From NCBI GenBank assembly GCA_900548205.1, contig URJS01000019.1:1-31981 (forward strand): a DNA stretch of 31,981 nucleotides, read 5' to 3'. This stretch comes from an uncultured Roseburia sp. Lineage in GTDB: Bacteria > Bacillota > Clostridia > Lachnospirales > Lachnospiraceae. Below the pieces are notes generated by a model that worked only from the letters and a program-made list of their open reading frames with translations, had not been told where the DNA came from and did not search any database. Shown here piece by piece: positions 15,304 through 24,178 of the stretch (position 1 is its first letter; each line of letters starts with the position of its first letter). The position numbers and the translations under genes were made by a program.

Positions 15304-16179
15304 ATGAGCAAGGTAGCAATTGTATCTGACAGTAACAGTGGAATTACACAGGAGGAAGCGAAGGCGCTTGGCGTGACGATTTTGCCGATGCCGTTTTTTG
15401 CGGGAGATAAGACCTATTATGAGGATATTGATCTAAATCAGGACGAGTTCTATCAGATGCTGAAGCAGGATGCGAATATTTCAACCTCGATGCCTCTCGT
15501 GGGAAATGTGACTGACACATGGGAGGAATTACTGCAGGAGTATGAGGAGATTGTGCATATTCCGATGTCATCCGGTTTAAGCGGTTCCTGTGAGACAGCC
15601 ATGATGCTTTCGCAGGAGTATGAGGGCAGGGTGCAGGTAGTGAATAATCAGCGGATTTCCGTGACACAGCGGCAGTCTGTTCTTGATGCAAAGGAGCTTG
15701 CCGCGCAGGGCAGAGGAGCGAAGGAAATCCGAGAGATTTTGGAGCGTGAGAAGCTTAATTCTTCGATCTATATTATGGTCGATACGCTTTCTTATTTAAA
15801 GAAGGGCGGAAGGATCACGCCGGCGGCTGCGGCGATCGGGACACTCTTAAAGCTAAAGCCGGTGCTTCAGATTCAGGGTGAAAAATTAGATGCATTCGCA
15901 AAGGCGCGTACGGTAAAACAGGCAAAGAGTCTGATGATCGATGCGATGAAGAATGATTTTGAAAATCGTTTTATGGATCCGGCGGGAGGGCATATGTATC
16001 TGGAAATGGCGTATACCTATGACCGTGCGGCGGCAGAGGCGTTTTATGCAGAGGTACAGGCAGCTTTTCCGGGCATGGAGATTGTGATGAATCCGCTGTC
16101 ATTGAGCGTGTCGTGCCACATTGGTCCGGGGGCGCTTGCAATCGCCTGCTCCAGGAAGATACCGGAGCTGGAAGAATAG
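15304..16179 (+). CDS. DegV family fatty-acid-binding protein
   Basis: 291 residues. N-terminal domain starts KVAIVSDSNSGITQEEAKALG, and the fatty-acid carboxylate-binding motif IPMSSGLSGSCETAMMLS is intact at residues about 85-102. The C-terminal domain contains IYIMVDTLSYLKKGGRI and LLKLKPVLQIQGEKL. DegV/FakB proteins hold fatty acids so that FakA kinase can phosphorylate them for phospholipid synthesis; no fakA (DAK-type) gene is nearby. GAGGGAGG lies just before the ATG. Second gene after mgsA, ending at a bidirectional terminator. Confidence 0.93.
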   Translation: MSKVAIVSDSNSGITQEEAKALGVTILPMPFFAGDKTYYEDIDLNQDEFYQMLKQDANISTSMPLVGNVTDTWEELLQEYEEIVHIPMSSGLSGSCETAMMLSQEYEGRVQVVNNQRISVTQRQSVLDAKELAAQGRGAKEIREILEREKLNSSIYIMVDTLSYLKKGGRITPAAAAIGTLLKLKPVLQIQGEKLDAFAKARTVKQAKSLMIDAMKNDFENRFMDPAGGHMYLEMAYTYDRAAAEAFYAEVQAAFPGMEIVMNPLSLSVSCHIGPGALAIACSRKIPELEE

Positions 16180-16203
16180 AAGGATCGGATAAGAAGTGTA
16201 TAG

Positions 16204-16220
16204 ATGCAGTGTAACTGCAT
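16204..16220. repeat. Short perfect hairpin, GTA triloop
   Basis: ATGCAGT-GTA-ACTGCAT, seven pairs, between degV and the terminator. It has no T-run. Confidence 0.5.
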
Positions 16221-16227
16221 GGAAATA

Positions 16228-16267
16228 GAAAACCTCTGGCGTGGGCAAGCCCGCGCCGGAGGTTTTC
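16228..16267. terminator. Bidirectional terminator between degV and the MATE gene
   Basis: 18-position stem (16228-16245 with 16250-16267, two G-U pairs), CAAG loop. An A-run at the base on one side and T on the other let it act for both convergent transcripts. Confidence 0.85.
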
Positions 16268-16272
16268 TGACT

Positions 16273-16296
16273 GATATAAGAGTGGCTCGCGAAGCG
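16273..16296 (+). repeat. Intergenic hairpin repeat, degenerate copy 3
   Basis: GATATAAGAG then TGGCTCGCGAAGCG match the 38-nt family. The distal arm is altered to CGATCG and the TCGTTGTT end is lost. It lies in the 3' region of the MATE gene, five bases after a terminator. Confidence 0.7.
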
Positions 16297-16314
16297 CGAT
16301 CGACATAGGCACCG

Positions 16315-17658
16315 CTACGCTTCCGGAAATTGCCTCATTTTCTTCCGTTTCCAGAGCAGATAGGTAATGAGGAGCGGAAGCGCTGCGCCTACCCATGCCG
16401 CAGGGTCTGCAAAGCAGACGCCGAGGAAGCCCGCACTCTCAGGGATCAATGCAATAACGGCAAAGCGGCACAAAAGCTCGACCGCGCCGGAGAGCATGGG
16501 GATTAATCCCTCATTGAGACCCTGTAGGGCGTTGCGGTATAGAAAGATCATGGCAAGAGGCAGGAAGAACCAGCTCGCGACGATCAGGTACTGCATCGCA
16601 TAAGTAAAAATTTCCTCGGATGGATTTGATACAAACCAGCTTACGATAAATCTGCCGCCAAAGATACAGATCGCGGCGGCAAGCAAAGCCGCGGCAAGGC
16701 ACAGAAAGAAGCCCTGACGCATTCCTTCATAGATGCGCTTGTATTTTCCGGCGCCGAGGTTTTGCCCGCAGTAGGTCGCGAGCGCCGTGCCGAGCGTGGG
16801 CATGGTCTGCGTCGCGATATTGTTTACCTTGGAGGCTGCGGTGAAGGCAGCGACAACGCTTGAGCCAAACACGTTGACGGCGCTTTGCATGATCATTGTG
16901 CCGATCGCGGTGATCGAATAATTGAGCGCCATCGGTATACCGATGGAAAGCATTTTGCGAATACCGATAAAATCCAGATAATAATCTCTGGCGGAGGTCC
17001 GCAAAATATCAAATTTATAAAACATGTAAAAGAAACAGAGTACGGCAGCCACGCCCTGTGAGATGATCGTCGCATAGGCGGCACCAGCCGTGCCGAGATT
17101 TACATTTACGATCAGGAATATATCGAGTACGATATTTAAAACGGAGGAGAGGATCAAAAAGTAAAGCGGCGTTTTGCTGTCTCCAATCCCGCGCAGGATA
17201 CCGGAGAGTACATTGTAAAGCATCGTAAGGATAATGCCTGCAAAGATTACCTTGATATAGGCGTCTGCCATTCCGATGATATTTTCCGGTGTATGCATCC
17301 ACAGGAGAAGATCTCTGGAAGCCGCGACGGTGGGTACGGTAAGGATCACGGATACGACCACCGTAAGCATCAGGGAGAGTGCCACATAATGCTTTAAAAG
17401 AGGAAAATCCTTTGCTCCGAAGGCATGCGAGATCATAACGCCAAAGCCCTGTGCGATCCCGTTGGCAAAGCCGAGCACAAGAAACATCAGAGAACCGGTT
17501 GAACCAACGGCAGCAAGCGCTTCTTCTCCGAGGTATCTGCCAACGATGATCGTGTCGACCATATTGTAAAACTGCTGAAATAAATTTCCGAGAAGCACCG
17601 GAATGGAAAAGAAAAGGATCATTTTTAAGGGGCTGCCGGATGTCATATCTTTTGTCAT
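16315..17658 (-). CDS. MATE family efflux transporter
   Basis: 447 residues from ATG at 17658-17656, giving MTKDMTSGSPLKMILFFSIP, the usual MATE N-terminus; an in-frame ATG at 17715 adds a tail with no family support. GGGAGGAG lies about 12 bases upstream. Twelve membrane spans are expected. Visible hallmarks: PVLLGNLFQQFYNMVDTIIVG, GSTGSLMFLVLGFANGIAQG and GIPMALNYSITAIGTMIMQ. MATE proteins export cationic drugs or metabolites with Na+ or H+. It is divergent from a LysR regulator with a 142-base shared promoter region, so the regulator likely controls it. Confidence 0.93.
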   Translation of the reverse strand: MTKDMTSGSPLKMILFFSIPVLLGNLFQQFYNMVDTIIVGRYLGEEALAAVGSTGSLMFLVLGFANGIAQGFGVMISHAFGAKDFPLLKHYVALSLMLTVVVSVILTVPTVAASRDLLLWMHTPENIIGMADAYIKVIFAGIILTMLYNVLSGILRGIGDSKTPLYFLILSSVLNIVLDIFLIVNVNLGTAGAAYATIISQGVAAVLCFFYMFYKFDILRTSARDYYLDFIGIRKMLSIGIPMALNYSITAIGTMIMQSAVNVFGSSVVAAFTAASKVNNIATQTMPTLGTALATYCGQNLGAGKYKRIYEGMRQGFFLCLAAALLAAAICIFGGRFIVSWFVSNPSEEIFTYAMQYLIVASWFFLPLAMIFLYRNALQGLNEGLIPMLSGAVELLCRFAVIALIPESAGFLGVCFADPAAWVGAALPLLITYLLWKRKKMRQFPEA

Positions 17659-17800
17659 TGGATTGCGTCTCCTCCCGTTCTCTGTTATAGTAAAAAAGAA
17701 TGGCAAAGCATTCATCGCGTAGATAGTATACTGGATATGAGTGGAAAAAACAATTTATTTTTGCTTGAAAATAATACTTTTTTCCCAGAGAAGGAAAGCA

Positions 17801-18706
17801 ATGGATATTAGTCTGGAATATTATAGGATTTTTTATTATGTGGCAAACTATAAAAGTATTACGCTGGCAGCGCAGCAGCTTTCCATCTCGCAGCCTGCGG
17901 TCAGTCAGGCGGTCAAGCATTTGGAGCACGCCGCAGCGTGCACACTGTTCGTGCGGACCTCAAAGGGTGTGCGCCTGACAAAGGAGGGCGAGATGCTCTA
18001 TTCCTATGTGGCGCGCGGCTATGAGACGATTCGCTCCGGGGAGCGGAAGCTGTCTGAGATGTTAAATCTGGTGCAGGGAGAAATCTGCATCGGGGCAAGT
18101 GATATGACATTAAAATATTATTTACTGCCTTATCTGGAGGCATTTCATGAACGCTATCCGGGGATTCGCGTGAAGGTGACGAATGCGCCGACGCCGGAGA
18201 CGCTTGGACATTTAAGCGAGGGAAAGATCGATTTTGGGATTGTCAGCACACCAGCCGAGGTGCATCCGCAGATTTGCATACAGCCGGTGCGAAAGGTGCA
18301 GGATGTGTTTGTGGCGGGCAGAAAATTTCGTGAGCTTTTGGGCAGGCAGCTTTCCTATCAGGAACTGATGCAGCTCCCTGTCATGTGTCTGGAGGGAAAT
18401 ACGTCGACAAGAAAGTATGTAGAGGCATTTTTGGCGGAGGAATCTGTCTGCCTTTGTCCGGAGTTTGAATTGGCGACGAGCGATATGCTGGTACAGTTTG
18501 CGCTCCGCAATCTTGGGATTGCCAGTGTCGTGCGTGACTTTGCAGAGGACTATCTAAAAAATGGGGAGCTGTTTGTGCTTACGTTTGCACGGATGATTCC
18601 GGAAAGGTCGCTTGCGATTGTGACAGATACAAGGATCCCGATCTCTGCGGCAGCCAAAACGCTGCTGGGCTTCCTTGGGGAGGAAGGAACTTTGTATAAA
18701 AAATAA
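17801..18706 (+). CDS. LysR family transcriptional regulator
   Basis: 301 residues from ATG 17801, with GAGAAGGAA 5-13 bases upstream; the in-frame ATG at 17741 adds an unrelated 20 residues. Helix-turn-helix at residues about 18-45 (SITLAAQQLSISQPAVSQAV, then KHLEH). The effector domain begins near residue 90 (GEICIGASDMTLKYYLLPYL). CysL/YwfK-like in general appearance, effector unknown. Divergent from the MATE transporter. It has no clear terminator before purA; a separate promoter drives that gene. Confidence 0.92.
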   Translation: MDISLEYYRIFYYVANYKSITLAAQQLSISQPAVSQAVKHLEHAAACTLFVRTSKGVRLTKEGEMLYSYVARGYETIRSGERKLSEMLNLVQGEICIGASDMTLKYYLLPYLEAFHERYPGIRVKVTNAPTPETLGHLSEGKIDFGIVSTPAEVHPQICIQPVRKVQDVFVAGRKFRELLGRQLSYQELMQLPVMCLEGNTSTRKYVEAFLAEESVCLCPEFELATSDMLVQFALRNLGIASVVRDFAEDYLKNGELFVLTFARMIPERSLAIVTDTRIPISAAAKTLLGFLGEEGTLYKK

Positions 18707-18732
18707 TTATGGAAAATATAATAAAGATTAAT

Positions 18733-18761
18733 TTTACTTATATGAAGCTTTTGGCTATAAT
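18733..18761 (+). promoter_or_regulatory. purA promoter
   Basis: TTTACT (18733-18738), 17-base spacer, TATAAT (18756-18761), 32 bases before the start. No purine riboswitch is seen. Confidence 0.6.
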
Positions 18762-18793
18762 CAATGCGTAAAAATAAGCAGGAGGACAATCAA

Positions 18794-20074
18794 ATGGTAA
18801 AAGCAGTCGTTGGAGCCAACTGGGGCGATGAGGGAAAAGGGAAGATCACCGATATGCTCGCGAAGGAGGCGGATATTATCGTGCGCTTTCAGGGCGGGGC
18901 AAATGCCGGACATACCATTGTCAACAATTACGGAAAGTTTGCGCTTCATACCTTGCCGTCAGGAGTATTTTACGGGCATACAACAAGCGTGATCGGAAAT
19001 GGCGTGGCGTTAAATATTCCGGTGCTCTTTGCGGAGATCCGCTCTATCGTGGAGAAGGGCGTGCCGACGCCGAAGATTCTTGTTTCCGATCGTGCGCAGA
19101 TCGTCATGCCGTATCACATTTTGTTTGATCAGTATGAGGAGGAGCGTCTCGGAGGCAGATCGTTTGGCTCGACAAAATCAGGGATTGCGCCATTTTATTC
19201 AGATAAATATGCAAAAATCGGTTTTCAGGTCAGCGAGCTGTTTGATGAGGAGCTTTTAAGAGAGAAGGCGGCTCGCGTGGCGGAGACGAAAAATGTTTTG
19301 CTGGAACATTTGTATCATAAGCCGCTGCTTTCGGCAAAGGAGCTGCTTGAAACACTGCACGGGTATCGGGAGATGATAGCGCCTTATGTCTGTGATGTGT
19401 CGGCATACTTAGATCAGGCGATCAGAGACGGAAAGACAATTTTACTGGAGGGGCAGCTTGGTACCCTAAAGGACCCAGACCACGGCATCTATCCGATGGT
19501 GACCTCCTCCTCAACGCTGGCAGCATATGGTGCGATTGGAGCGGGAGTTCCGCCCTATGAGATACGTCAGATCGTGACGGTATGTAAGGCATATTCGTCT
19601 GCGGTGGGGGCGGGCGCCTTTGTCAGTGAGATTTTCGGAGAAGAAGCGGATGAGCTGCGCAGACGCGGCGGGGACGGCGGAGAGTACGGCGCGACAACCG
19701 GGCGTCCGCGCCGCATGGGCTGGTTTGACTGTGTAGCGAGCAAATACGGCTGCCGCCTGCAGGGAACAACGGATGTGGCGTTTACCGTGCTTGATGTGCT
19801 TGGCTATCTGGAGGAGATCCCCGTCTGCGTCGGTTATGAGATCGACGGAGAGGTGACGACGGAATTTCCGACGACGGCAAGGCTCTCAAAGGCAAAGCCT
19901 GTGTTAAAGACACTGCCCGGCTGGAAGTGCGAGATACGGGGGATCAGGCGTTATGAGGATCTGCCCGAAAATTGCAGAAATTATGTGGAGTTTGTCGAGG
20001 AGCAGCTTGGTTATCCGATCACGATGATCTCCAACGGACCGGGACGCGACGATATTATTTATCGTGAGAAATAA
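18794..20074 (+). CDS. purA: Adenylosuccinate synthase
   Basis: 426 residues, standard length. It catalyses IMP + Asp + GTP to adenylosuccinate, the first committed step to AMP. GTP-binding P-loop GANWGDEGKGK (7-17) with the catalytic Asp, then GGANAGHTIV with the catalytic His. Further motifs are LEGQLGTLKDPDHGIYP (usually GAQG.lLDidfGTYPyVTSS), GAGAFVSEI and TTGRPRRMGWFD. AGGAGGA (18780-18786) selects ATG 18794. Motif LEGQLG in place of the common EGAQG is a variant seen in some Clostridia; function should be retained. A HAD phosphatase gene follows after 13 bases. Confidence 0.96.
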   Translation: MVKAVVGANWGDEGKGKITDMLAKEADIIVRFQGGANAGHTIVNNYGKFALHTLPSGVFYGHTTSVIGNGVALNIPVLFAEIRSIVEKGVPTPKILVSDRAQIVMPYHILFDQYEEERLGGRSFGSTKSGIAPFYSDKYAKIGFQVSELFDEELLREKAARVAETKNVLLEHLYHKPLLSAKELLETLHGYREMIAPYVCDVSAYLDQAIRDGKTILLEGQLGTLKDPDHGIYPMVTSSSTLAAYGAIGAGVPPYEIRQIVTVCKAYSSAVGAGAFVSEIFGEEADELRRRGGDGGEYGATTGRPRRMGWFDCVASKYGCRLQGTTDVAFTVLDVLGYLEEIPVCVGYEIDGEVTTEFPTTARLSKAKPVLKTLPGWKCEIRGIRRYEDLPENCRNYVEFVEEQLGYPITMISNGPGRDDIIYREK

Positions 20075-20087
20075 AGGAAGGGAACGT

Positions 20088-20696
20088 ATGATAAAAAATA
20101 TAATTTTAGATGTTGGCAAGGTGCTCGTGGAGTGGGATACGGAGTATGCCTTTCGCAAGATGGGATTTGACGAGGAGACGCGGCGTGCAGTCGCGGCTGC
20201 GACTGTCGCCTCGCCCGATTGGAACGAGCTTGACAGAAGTCTCTTAAGCGATGAGGAGCTGCTGGAAAAAATGATTGCAAATGCGCCCGGATATGAGCGG
20301 GAGATCCGTATGGTCTGGGAGAATATTTCCCTGCCGATCTGGCAGTACGACTATGTAAGACCGTGGATCCTGGCGATGAAGAACAAGGGGTATCGCGTAT
20401 ATATCCTGTCAAATTACAGCCGCTATACTTATGAGAATACAAAAGAGGCGTTATCCTTTTTGGAGGATGTGGACGGAGCGCTGTTTTCCTTTGAGGTGCA
20501 CCAGACAAAGCCGGAGGCGGAAATCTACCAGTCCCTTCTTTCCAAATATCAGCTGGATGCCGCAGAGTGTCTCTTTTTGGATGACCGGCAGGAAAATATT
20601 GACGCGGCGGAGGCGCAGGGGATCAGAGGCATACGCTTTACAGGGTATGAGGATGCGCTAAGAGAGCTGAAACGGCACGGCGTAGAGCTCGCTTAG
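20088..20696 (+). CDS. HAD family phosphatase (YihX-like)
   Basis: 202 residues from ATG 20088 (AAGGAAGGGAA ahead). Motif I is ILDVGKVLVEWD, where D8 is the nucleophile and Gly replaces the second Asp, as in the YihX / epoxide-hydrolase-N-terminal-like branch that begins 'FDlGnVLv'. Motif II is in YILSNYS, motif III is the Lys in HQTKPEAEIYQ and motif IV is FLDDRQENIDAA. Probably a sugar-phosphate or nucleotide phosphatase; substrate unknown. It probably shares the purA transcript. Its TAG overlaps by four bases the stop of the small gene on the other strand. Confidence 0.9.
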   Translation: MIKNIILDVGKVLVEWDTEYAFRKMGFDEETRRAVAAATVASPDWNELDRSLLSDEELLEKMIANAPGYEREIRMVWENISLPIWQYDYVRPWILAMKNKGYRVYILSNYSRYTYENTKEALSFLEDVDGALFSFEVHQTKPEAEIYQSLLSKYQLDAAECLFLDDRQENIDAAEAQGIRGIRFTGYEDALRELKRHGVELA

Positions 20697-20911
20697 GCAG
20701 AAGGATCATCGTCATCCTTTTTCCGGAATCTCCGGTAGAGAAAGGAATAAAGCCAAAGAAGCGTCGGTATGACGACTGTGGCATAAAGTGAGGCAGTCAC
20801 AAGCTGCATGACGTTTTCCTTCGCAAAAAGCGCGCACAGGAGTGTGGACAGGTAAAGTCCCAGAAGTAAGAGAACTCCGAGTATGGAGAGGATTTGTTTT
20901 ATTTTTTTCAT
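20693..20911 (-). CDS. Small two-span membrane protein
   Basis: 72 residues: a basic start (MKKIKQ), hydrophobic spans at about 7-27 (LSILGVLLLLGLYLSTLLCAL) and 38-58, then a basic-to-acidic tail (RRFRKKDDDD). This positive-inside pattern predicts both ends in the cytoplasm. AAGGAGACATC before the ATG is a good ribosome site, which is the main reason to believe it. It is convergent with the HAD gene and overlaps it by four bases. No known function. Confidence 0.75.
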   Translation of the reverse strand: MKKIKQILSILGVLLLLGLYLSTLLCALFAKENVMQLVTASLYATVVIPTLLWLYSFLYRRFRKKDDDDPSA

Positions 20912-20935
20912 GATGTCTCCTTATGTTCAGATGCT

Positions 20936-20960
20936 GCCGCCGCAAAAGAGGTGCGGCGGC
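20936..20960. other. GC-rich hairpin in the leader of the small membrane protein
   Basis: Nine perfect pairs (20936-20944 with 20952-20960), 7-base loop, no T-run in either direction. It is 25 bases upstream of the minus-strand ATG, so it may be a 5'-UTR structure of that gene. Confidence 0.5.
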
Positions 20961-21058
20961 ATGGTTGCTTGTCAGCATTAATCCTAGCGAAAAAAGAACG
21001 CCCCGTCAAGGGGAAAGCGCTGCAGAAATGTACAAAGATGTTCCGAACGAAAAATGTT

Positions 21059-21087
21059 TTGAAATATGGCGCGGGATTTGTTATAAT
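21059..21087 (+). promoter_or_regulatory. Promoter of SEC-C/thrS operon
   Basis: TTGAAA (21059-21064), 17-base spacer, perfect TATAAT (21082-21087). The leader is only about 80 bases and has no T-box features, unlike many Bacillota thrS genes. Confidence 0.75.
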
Positions 21088-21173
21088 AGATATTGTATCA
21101 TTATCCGGGGCAGATGCTTATGTGGCTGTGCGGACAAGGTGCAAATATACGAATAGAAATCGAGGAATCAATT

Positions 21174-21689
21174 ATGGCATTATTGGAGCAGTGGCAGAAG
21201 GTTGCGTATAATGAGAAGGCTGACAGGGGAGAGCTTCAAAGGTTCTGGCAGCATTATTTTCTTCTGGAAAAGGGCGTATATGAGAAGCTTCTTTCCAATC
21301 CGGAGGAAAAGGTTGCAGGAACAGTCAAGGAGCTTGCAGACAAATATGAGCTGAGCGTTATGGAGATGACCGGATTTTTGGACGGGATCAACGACAGTCT
21401 GGTCGAGCCGAATCCGATTGATACAATGGAGGAGGACACGCAGGTTTGTCTTGCTTTTGATAAAGAGAAGTTATATAAGAATATGGTAGATGCAAAGGCG
21501 GACTGGCTGTATGAGCTGCCGCAGTGGGAGACGATTTTCGATGAGGAGACGCGCCGGAGACTTTATCTGGAGCAGAAGAAATCGGGAACTGTCGTTGTGG
21601 GTAAGAAGATCGGAAGAAACGATCCCTGTCCATGCGGAAGCGGCAAGAAGTATAAGCAGTGCTGCCTGTTAAAGGAGAAGTCGGTATGA
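21174..21689 (+). CDS. SEC-C motif protein
   Basis: 171 residues from ATG 21174 (GAGGA just upstream); the frame is open earlier but that part covers the promoter. The N-terminal 145 residues are helical, charged and unannotated. The C-terminus is a SEC-C zinc motif, IGRNDPCPCGSGKKYKQCCL, with CPC...CC ligands, as at the end of SecA. It may bind zinc and ribosomes or SecA-like partners. Its last codon and stop (GTATGA) overlap the thrS ATG, so the two are translationally coupled. This suggests a role connected to threonyl-tRNA synthetase or translation. Confidence 0.88.
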   Translation: MALLEQWQKVAYNEKADRGELQRFWQHYFLLEKGVYEKLLSNPEEKVAGTVKELADKYELSVMEMTGFLDGINDSLVEPNPIDTMEEDTQVCLAFDKEKLYKNMVDAKADWLYELPQWETIFDEETRRRLYLEQKKSGTVVVGKKIGRNDPCPCGSGKKYKQCCLLKEKSV

Positions 21690-23650
21690 AAATCACATTA
21701 AAGGACGGTTCCATCAAGGAGTATGACGGAGCAAAAAGCGTATATGAGATCGCAAAGGATATTAGCGAGGGTCTTGCAAGAGCAGCGTGTGCCGGAGAGG
21801 TGGACGGTGAGATTGTCGATCTGCGCACGGAGCTATCGTCTGACTGTGAATTAAATATCGTAACGGTACATGATGAGGAAGGGCTGCGGGTCATTCGTCA
21901 CACGGCTTCTCATGTGCTTGCACAGGCAGTGAAGCGTCTGTTTCCGGAGGCAAAGTTTGCGATCGGACCGGCGATTGACGACGGCTTTTATTATGATTTT
22001 GAGGCGGAGGCTTTTTCCAGAGAGGATTTGGACCGGCTGGAAGCAGAGATGAAGAAGATCATCAAGGAAGGGAACGCTCTTTCCCGTTTTGCGCTGCCGC
22101 GTGCGGAGGCATTGAAGCTGATGCGGGAGCGGGGAGAGTCTTATAAGGTGGAGCTGATTGAGGAGCTGCCGGAGGATGCTGAAATCTCTTTTTATGATCA
22201 GGGCGGTTTTGTGGATCTGTGTGCCGGACCGCATTTGATGAATACAAAGGGAATTAAGGCGTTTAAGCTTACTTCTTCCTCTATGGCATACTGGAGAGGC
22301 GATTCCAATAAGGCGCGTCTCCAGCGTATTTACGGAACTGCCTACAATAAAAAAGAGGACTTGGCTGCGCATTTGGAGCGCATGGAGGATGCAAAGCGGC
22401 GTGACCATAATCGTCTCGGACGAGAGATGGGACTGTTTACGACCGTTGACGTGATCGGTCAGGGGCTTCCGCTCTTTACGCCGAAGGGAACCAAGATGAT
22501 CATGAAGCTGCAGCGCTGGATCGAGGATCTGGAGGAGCGGGAGTGGGGCTATGTCCGCACAAGAACGCCTCTGATGGCAAAGTCTGATCTTTATAAGATT
22601 TCCGGGCACTGGGATCATTATAAAGAGGGGATGTTTGTCTTAGGCGACGAGGAGACCGATAAGGAGGTCTTTGCACTCCGCCCGATGACTTGTCCGTTCC
22701 AGTATTATGTCTATAAGAGCGAGCAGCATTCGTACCGCGATCTGCCGATCCGTATGGGAGAGACGTCGACGCTGTTTCGTTCGGAGGATTCCGGGGAGAT
22801 GCATGGATTGACGCGCGTGCGCCAGTTTACGATCTCCGAGGGACATCTGATCGTACGGCCGGATCAGATGGTAGAGGAATTTAAGGGATGTCTGGCGCTT
22901 GCAAAATATTGTCTTCAGACGCTTGGCGTCGAGGAGGACGTTACCTATCATCTTTCCAAGTGGGACCCCAAGAAGCAGGACAAATATATCGGGGCGCCGG
23001 AGGTATGGGAAGAAACACAGCAGCATATGCGGGATATTCTAAAGGAGCTGGATATTGATTTTGTGGAGGATGAGGGCGAGGCTGCTTTCTATGGTCCGAA
23101 GGTGGATATAAATGCGCGTAATGTTTACGGCAAGGATGACACCATGATCACGATCCAGTGGGATGCACTTTTGGCAGAGCAGTTTGATATGTACTTTATC
23201 GACGCCAATGGAGAAAAGGTACGTCCGTATATCATTCACAGAACCTCTATCGGCTGCTACGAGCGGACGCTCGCATGGCTGATCGAGAAGTATGCAGGAA
23301 AATTCCCGACATGGCTGTGTCCGGAGCAGGTGAGAGTCCTGCCGATTTCCGATAAATATGAGGCATATGCGAACGAGGTCTTAAAGGAATTGAAACGCAA
23401 CGGAATTGATGCGTCCGCAGATCAGCGTTCCGAAAAAATCGGTTTTAAGATTCGGGAGGCGAGACTCGATAAGATCCCTTATATGCTCGTTGTCGGACAG
23501 CAGGAGGAGGCGGACGGTACTGTTTCTGTCAGGAGCCGTTTTGCCGGAGATGAGGGCGTAAAGCCGTTAAAGGAATTTATTTCAGCTGTCTGCGAGGAGA
23601 TTCGCACGAAGGAGATCCGCAGGGAAATATTGCCGGAAGAACAAAAATAA
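21686..23650 (+). CDS. thrS: Threonyl-tRNA synthetase, variant active site
   Basis: 654 residues: TGS domain (1-60), editing domain with HTASH and the CAGPH motif (about residues 75-195), catalytic core and anticodon-binding domain (from about 545). Zinc ligands C336 (MTCPF), H387 (EGHL) and H518 (IIHR) match E. coli C334, H385 and H511. Motif 2 is unusual: after the conserved Arg (R365, FRSEDSG) the usual GFTQDDAHIF reads QFTISEGHLI, so the threonine-pocket Asp is replaced by Glu. Motif 3 reads RTSIGCYERTLAW. The start overlaps the SEC-C stop; AAAGGAG is ten bases ahead. Strong terminator follows. Confidence 0.95.
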   Translation: MKITLKDGSIKEYDGAKSVYEIAKDISEGLARAACAGEVDGEIVDLRTELSSDCELNIVTVHDEEGLRVIRHTASHVLAQAVKRLFPEAKFAIGPAIDDGFYYDFEAEAFSREDLDRLEAEMKKIIKEGNALSRFALPRAEALKLMRERGESYKVELIEELPEDAEISFYDQGGFVDLCAGPHLMNTKGIKAFKLTSSSMAYWRGDSNKARLQRIYGTAYNKKEDLAAHLERMEDAKRRDHNRLGREMGLFTTVDVIGQGLPLFTPKGTKMIMKLQRWIEDLEEREWGYVRTRTPLMAKSDLYKISGHWDHYKEGMFVLGDEETDKEVFALRPMTCPFQYYVYKSEQHSYRDLPIRMGETSTLFRSEDSGEMHGLTRVRQFTISEGHLIVRPDQMVEEFKGCLALAKYCLQTLGVEEDVTYHLSKWDPKKQDKYIGAPEVWEETQQHMRDILKELDIDFVEDEGEAAFYGPKVDINARNVYGKDDTMITIQWDALLAEQFDMYFIDANGEKVRPYIIHRTSIGCYERTLAWLIEKYAGKFPTWLCPEQVRVLPISDKYEAYANEVLKELKRNGIDASADQRSEKIGFKIREARLDKIPYMLVVGQQEEADGTVSVRSRFAGDEGVKPLKEFISAVCEEIRTKEIRREILPEEQK

Positions 23651-23684
23651 AATCACAGACGCGCCGTTTTACACACGCTCTGTC

Positions 23685-23731
23685 AAAAAAGAGATTACAC
23701 ATTTAAAAATTGGGGTGTAATCTCTTTTTTT
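23685..23731 (+). terminator. Intrinsic terminator of thrS
   Basis: A 10-bp GAGATTACAC/GTGTAATCTC stem extended by A-T pairs, 14-base loop, T7 at 23725-23731. Confidence 0.92.
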
Positions 23732-23785
23732 GTGGAAATACTAATGATGCCGGAGCGGCTGTAAAAAAGAAACGGAGGAAGAAAG

Positions 23786-24103
23786 ATGACATTTTTGGAT
23801 TGTTCGGTAACAGGCTGTGCTTATAATGCGGATAAGTGCTGCTGTAAGGGAGAGATCAAGGTGCAGGGAAGCGATGCAAAGCACAGCGGCGCGACGTGCT
23901 GCGGAAGCTTTCGGGAGCGAACCGGGGAGACGGCTTCCAATGCGGCGAAGCGTATTTCCAAAAGCACCGATGTGGTATGTGAAGCCTGCAATTGCAGATT
24001 CAATGAGGATCAAAAGTGCAGCGCGCAGCATATAGGGATTGCCGGAGGAGAGGCATGCGATTGTGCGCAGACAGAGTGCTCAAGTTTTTATTGCTGTAAA
24101 TAA
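23786..24103 (+). CDS. DUF1540 zinc-finger-like protein (two domains)
   Basis: 105 residues with two DUF1540-type Cys clusters: LDCSVTGCAYNADKCCCKGE (residues 4-23) with TCCGSF, and VVCEACNCRFNEDQKCSAQH with ACDCAQTECSSFYC (about 63-103). Sixteen or more cysteines in a small protein point to metal binding, probably zinc. Function is unknown; DUF1540 proteins are common in spore-formers. GGAGG precedes the ATG. Short own transcript between the thrS terminator and a hairpin at 24132-24151. Confidence 0.88.
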   Translation: MTFLDCSVTGCAYNADKCCCKGEIKVQGSDAKHSGATCCGSFRERTGETASNAAKRISKSTDVVCEACNCRFNEDQKCSAQHIGIAGGEACDCAQTECSSFYCCK

Positions 24104-24131
24104 AAGAAGCGGCGTATGTCTGGAGACCTGC

Positions 24132-24151
24132 GGGGGAGCGGGTGCTCTCCC
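24132..24151 (+). other. GC-rich hairpin after the DUF1540 gene
   Basis: GGGGGAGC pairs with GCTCTCCC (one G-U), 4-base loop. It is followed by GGGGCTTCAC rather than T, so it is at best a weak terminator. Confidence 0.4.
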
Positions 24152-24178
24152 GGGGCTTCACAAAAATTTTACAAATTG

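Noticed and set aside
17015..17929. 304-codon minus-strand ORF over the MATE start and LysR
   Set aside because: It covers the divergent promoter and is a shadow of MATE; no family features.
20936..21173. T-box leader for thrS
   Set aside because: There is no specifier stem, T-box sequence or terminator/antiterminator; the promoter is only about 80 bases upstream of the SEC-C gene.
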